Part shown: positions 5,858-7,636 of the stretch, in pieces
Layout: each line of letters begins with the position of its first letter
Numbering within the stretch: position 1 is the stretch's first letter
Assembly (NCBI GenBank): GCA_020059985.1
Contig: JAGVCI010000047.1
Coordinates: 1 to 7,636 of the forward strand
Length of the DNA: 7,636 nucleotides
Reading direction: 5' to 3'
Source: Candidatus Peribacterales bacterium
GTDB taxonomy: Bacteria > Patescibacteriota > Gracilibacteria > Peribacterales > Peribacteraceae
The notes under the pieces: model-generated
Database searches by the model: none
What the model saw: only the letters and a program-made list of their open reading frames with translations
What the model was told of the DNA's origin: nothing
Made by a program: the position numbers and the translations under genes

Positions 5858-6126
5858 AACAGGAGGGGGATTCCCCCGTTTGAATGGTCAGCATGGCACA
5901 GTTCCGCATCTTGCGCCTGTGTGAGTGCTCTCCTAGGATCTCTCGCAAGATCCGCTCCTTACCAAGGGAAGGAGAGAGATCCATGTTCCTGTTCGTTCAC
6001 AATCCGGCAACTTGCCTCCCTGCAGAGTGCACGGGATGACAAGAATCTCACACGTGGCGAATACATTCTCCGCCATGTTCGTGTCCCTACCCTTTCACAG
6101 GGCAAATGAAGGAAGACTTCGGGTCT
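5858..6126 (+). ncRNA. Candidate structured RNA or long structured leader (tiled hairpins)
   Basis: Seven hairpins can be drawn almost end to end. H1: AAC-[AGGA bulge]-GGGGG-att-CCCCC-GTT, 5858-5880. H2: CACAG...CTGTG around CGCA-tct-TGCG, 5897-5921. H3: GGATCTCT...AGAGATCC around CTCCTT/AAGGAG, 5936-5982. H4: CTTG-cc-TCCCTGCA-gag-TGCA-c-GGGA-tga-CAAG, 6011-6043. H5: ACACGTGGCG...CGCCA-tgtt-CGTGT, 6050-6084. H6: CCCT/AGGG, 6090-6102. H7: AGAC-ttcgg-GTCT, 6114-6126. No poly-U terminator follows, so it may be the leader of the S-layer mRNA rather than a separate RNA. Strand is assumed from the downstream gene. Pairings were found by eye and not tested against chance. Confidence 0.4.
6040..6066 (+). 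repeat. Direct repeat copy 2: CAAGAATC-[8 nt]-GGCGAATACAT
   Basis: It matches 5794-5812 in both halves (8 and 11 bases), in the same order and orientation, but with TCACACGT inserted. The first half closes hairpin H4 (its CAAG pairs with CTTG at 6011-6014). The insertion and the start of the second half form the 5' arm of hairpin H5. Confidence 0.65.
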
Positions 6127-6238
6127 CGTGTTCCCTCTTTATATATAAGGAGAAGATCACCACTTCGTTGGCGATCGTTCTCACGCATTGTAGAGCCCGG
6201 GGATTGCCTTATCCTGCCCTTTGATCACTCACACAAAC

Positions 6239-6274
6239 AGAAACAACATCGTACCTTGGTTTTTAGTTGTTTCT
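6239..6274 (+). promoter_or_regulatory. Hairpin just upstream of the S-layer gene start
   Basis: AGAAACAAC (6239-6247) is perfectly complementary to GTTGTTTCT (6266-6274) around an 18-base loop. It ends 28 bases before the chosen ATG (13 before the alternative ATG at 6288). It could protect the mRNA end or affect ribosome access. The short tract after it has no Shine-Dalgarno sequence. Confidence 0.45.
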
Positions 6275-6302
6275 TCCTAATCCCTATATGGACTTTATTC
6301 GT

Positions 6303-7636
6303 ATGAAGAAAGTCCTGGCAGGGGTATCGGTTGCAGCCATCTCGCTCACCCAAGTGGGTACGGCGTTCGCTGCTTACTCTGATGTCCCTTCAGGCGTGTG
6401 GTTTGAGGATGCCGTCCAAGCTTTCTTGGATGCTGGCTACCTCGATGCCTCACAGCCGCGCTTCCGGCCTTCTGATCCGGCCAACCGCGCGGAATTCGTT
6501 AAGCTCGTCGTCGAGCTCAACGGAGGAATCCTTTCGACTCCTCCGGCTGTGCCGAGTTTCGATGATGCAGCTCCTGGCGCTTGGTACTACGGGTACTTTG
6601 AAGAGGCCGGGAAAGAAGGATGGGTCCGCGGTGATAACAACTGCTACGGCAGTCATCCCTGCTACGCTCGTCCTGGTGCGAACATCAACCGCGCAGAAGC
6701 TGCGGCTCTGATCGTCCGCTCCTTCGGTCTCGCTGCTACCGGCGATGCACCGCAATTCGTCGATAACCCGTCTGGCCAGTGGTACACGGACACCATGCAG
6801 GTGGCCGCTGATCACTGCGTCCTCCAGGGTGACGACGCTACGGGTCGTGTTCGTCCGGGTGACAACATGAACCGCGCAGAAATGGTCGTCATGCTTTACC
6901 GCGTTGACCAGGGTCTCACCTACGGTGTGGACTGTGGTGGAAACGTCGGTGGCGAGGCGATGATCGTCGACGCAACTGCTACTTCCGAAACGACAGTGGA
7001 AGTCGAGTTCAACGTCACGCTCGATGCAGCATCTGCAGAAGATGTCGCTACATACACTGTGATGAACGGAGTCGAAATCCCGGTGTCTTCAGCCGATATG
7101 GCTGGAACGCAGGCAGTTGAGCTTACGCTCGGCTCCCCGCTGATCGCCGGTGAAGAGTACACGGTCACGGTTGAGGGTCTCCTCGCTGCTGACGGTACCG
7201 TCATCGATGACTCCATCACGTTCCTCGGATACACCGCGTTCGTTCAGGGCGACGGTATACTCGAGCTCTCCCTCTCTGCTTCCAATCCTGTCGGTGACAC
7301 TGTTCCGCAGGGCGCGGTCGGTGTTGTTCTTCTCTCGGTGGACCTCACAGCATCTTGTGATGACACCGTTCTCATCGAGAACCTCACGGTCCTCCATGAA
7401 GGATTCGGAGACGAGGCAGATATCACGGGTCTCTACGCTGCCATCAATGGCGCGCGTGTGACTCGCAAGCGCACGATCGACTCTGAAGATCAGACCGCCG
7501 ATCTCCGCTTCGCATCTCCGTTGGTGCTCGATCCTTGTGAGACAGTGACGATCGATATCGTTGCTGACTTCTCGACGAGCCTCACGGCTTCTTCTGAGCA
7601 CAACTTGGTCGTTGAACTCCCCTCCGATATCTTCAG
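6303..7636 (+). CDS. Exported S-layer-type protein with three SLH domains, N-terminal part
   Basis: The frame is open to the window end: 444 codons are seen and the 3' end is missing. The ATG at 6303 gives a clean signal peptide (MKKVLAGVSVAAISLTQVGT then AFA|A, about 23 residues); an in-frame ATG at 6288 would add only MDFIR. No lipobox is present. Three SLH domains follow: about 24-72 (YSDVPSGVWFEDAVQAFLDA ... NRAEFVKLVVE), 85-141 (FDDAAPGAWYYGYFEEAGK ... NRAEAAALIV) and 151-201 (FVDNPSGQWYTDTMQVAAD ... NRAEMVVMLYR). Such domains bind cell-wall polymers and anchor surface proteins in monoderm bacteria. Residues about 218-310 resemble a bacterial Ig-like domain (TVEVEFNVTLDAASAEDVATYTV ... 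GEEYTVTVEGLLAADGTVID). The part from about 312 on is β-rich and unrecognised. Visible cysteines number six: 114, 120, 172, 211, 352, 412. It is probably an abundant surface-layer or surface-structure protein. Confidence 0.9.
   Translation, partial: MKKVLAGVSVAAISLTQVGTAFAAYSDVPSGVWFEDAVQAFLDAGYLDASQPRFRPSDPANRAEFVKLVVELNGGILSTPPAVPSFDDAAPGAWYYGYFEEAGKEGWVRGDNNCYGSHPCYARPGANINRAEAAALIVRSFGLAATGDAPQFVDNPSGQWYTDTMQVAADHCVLQGDDATGRVRPGDNMNRAEMVVMLYRVDQGLTYGVDCGGNVGGEAMIVDATATSETTVEVEFNVTLDAASAEDVATYTVMNGVEIPVSSADMAGTQAVELTLGSPLIAGEEYTVTVEGLLAADGTVIDDSITFLGYTAFVQGDGILELSLSASNPVGDTVPQGAVGVVLLSVDLTASCDDTVLIENLTVLHEGFGDEADITGLYAAINGARVTRKRTIDSEDQTADLRFASPLVLDPCETVTIDIVADFSTSLTASSEHNLVVELPSDIF

Larger units (their letters stand above)
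5674..6302. other. Long region without a credible gene between cysS and the S-layer gene
   Basis: About 630 bp. It opens with a weak hairpin (CTTC/GAAG, 5690-5704) before TTATTT that might end cysS. Next is a very AT-rich block (about 5704-5750) that could hold a promoter but has no consensus pair I trust. A perfect 12-bp palindrome TTTGAGCTCAAA lies at 5775-5786. From about 5858 to 6126 one hairpin follows another. TTTATATATAAGG (6138-6150) is a possible -10 region for the S-layer gene (TTCGGG at 6118-6123 as a poor -35). A last hairpin (6239-6274) precedes the start codon. Frames here give low-complexity, Arg/Ser-rich, unconvincing peptides. No tRNA, tmRNA, RNase P or SRP RNA signature was found by eye on either strand. 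Confidence 0.7.

Noticed and set aside
5789..6109. A 106-codon open frame in the gene-free region
   Set aside because: The peptide is rich in Arg/Ser/Asn without domain-like pattern, has no ribosome-binding site, and runs straight through the strongest hairpins and both repeat copies.
6090..6126. Resemblance to the c-di-GMP-I riboswitch (CACAGGGCAAA at 6096-6106)
   Set aside because: The remaining conserved core (the GCAAAGCCTCCGG-type block and receptor helix) is absent downstream, so the short match is probably chance.
5834..6203. A CsrB-like RNA sponge for CsrA, from about eight GGA motifs
   Set aside because: The number is close to what is expected for the length, and several GGA motifs fall in stems rather than loops; only the AGGA bulge at 5861-5864 looks accessible.
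5674..6302. tmRNA, RNase P RNA or SRP RNA in the gene-free region
   Set aside because: On both strands I found no T-arm GGTTCGANTCC, no ANDE..ALAA-like tag, no GAGGAAAGTCC/ACAGAA core of RNase P, and no GGTCAGG..GGAAGGAAGCAGCC of SRP RNA.
6331..6711. A 126-codon frame inside the SLH gene
   Set aside because: It is out of frame with the signal peptide and SLH motifs, which are continuous from 6303 to the window end.

Overview
The window most likely comes from a monoderm bacterium of the candidate phyla radiation (Patescibacteria), with Peregrinibacteria/Peribacteria as my best guess. The clues are a GatCAB amidotransferase, an rnpA-yidC pair without rpmH in front, an SLH-domain surface protein with a signal peptide, almost no Shine-Dalgarno sequences, and moderate GC. 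TGA is a normal stop (gatC and csrA end with it), so this is not a TGA=Gly (code 25) lineage such as Gracilibacteria. The placement is an inference from gene content, not a phylogenetic result.

Layout from left to right. Positions 1-637 (minus strand) hold gatC followed by the first 112 codons of gatA, two subunits of the aminoacyl-tRNA amidotransferase. An 89-bp divergent promoter region follows. Positions 727-2727 (plus) hold a tight operon: rnpA (RNase P protein), yidC (membrane insertase) and an unrecognised 126-aa protein. Convergent to it, 2734-3795 (minus) is fbaB, a class I fructose-bisphosphate aldolase of the DhnA type. About 200 bp of intergenic DNA with a good promoter and a hairpin-rich leader leads into csrA (3995-4180, plus), which ends in a strong intrinsic terminator. 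cysS (4255-5673, plus) follows. Then comes a roughly 630-bp stretch without a credible gene. Finally, 6303 to the window end (plus) is the N-terminal part of an exported S-layer-type protein with three SLH domains, running off the edge.

Most of the genes are core information processing (tRNA charging, tRNA 5' maturation, protein insertion). fbaB and csrA share an upstream region, which is suggestive because CsrA controls central carbon metabolism in other bacteria. The most interesting part is the long gene-free stretch before the S-layer gene. It can be drawn as a nearly continuous row of hairpins (about 5858-6126), carries a split 19-base direct repeat, and contains one segment with mutually exclusive pairings. 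It could be a structured RNA or a long S-layer mRNA leader. I match it to no known RNA family. Other points of note are an Ig-like extracytoplasmic domain in YidC, the scarcity of ribosome-binding sites, and a csrA leader that looks suited to autoregulation.
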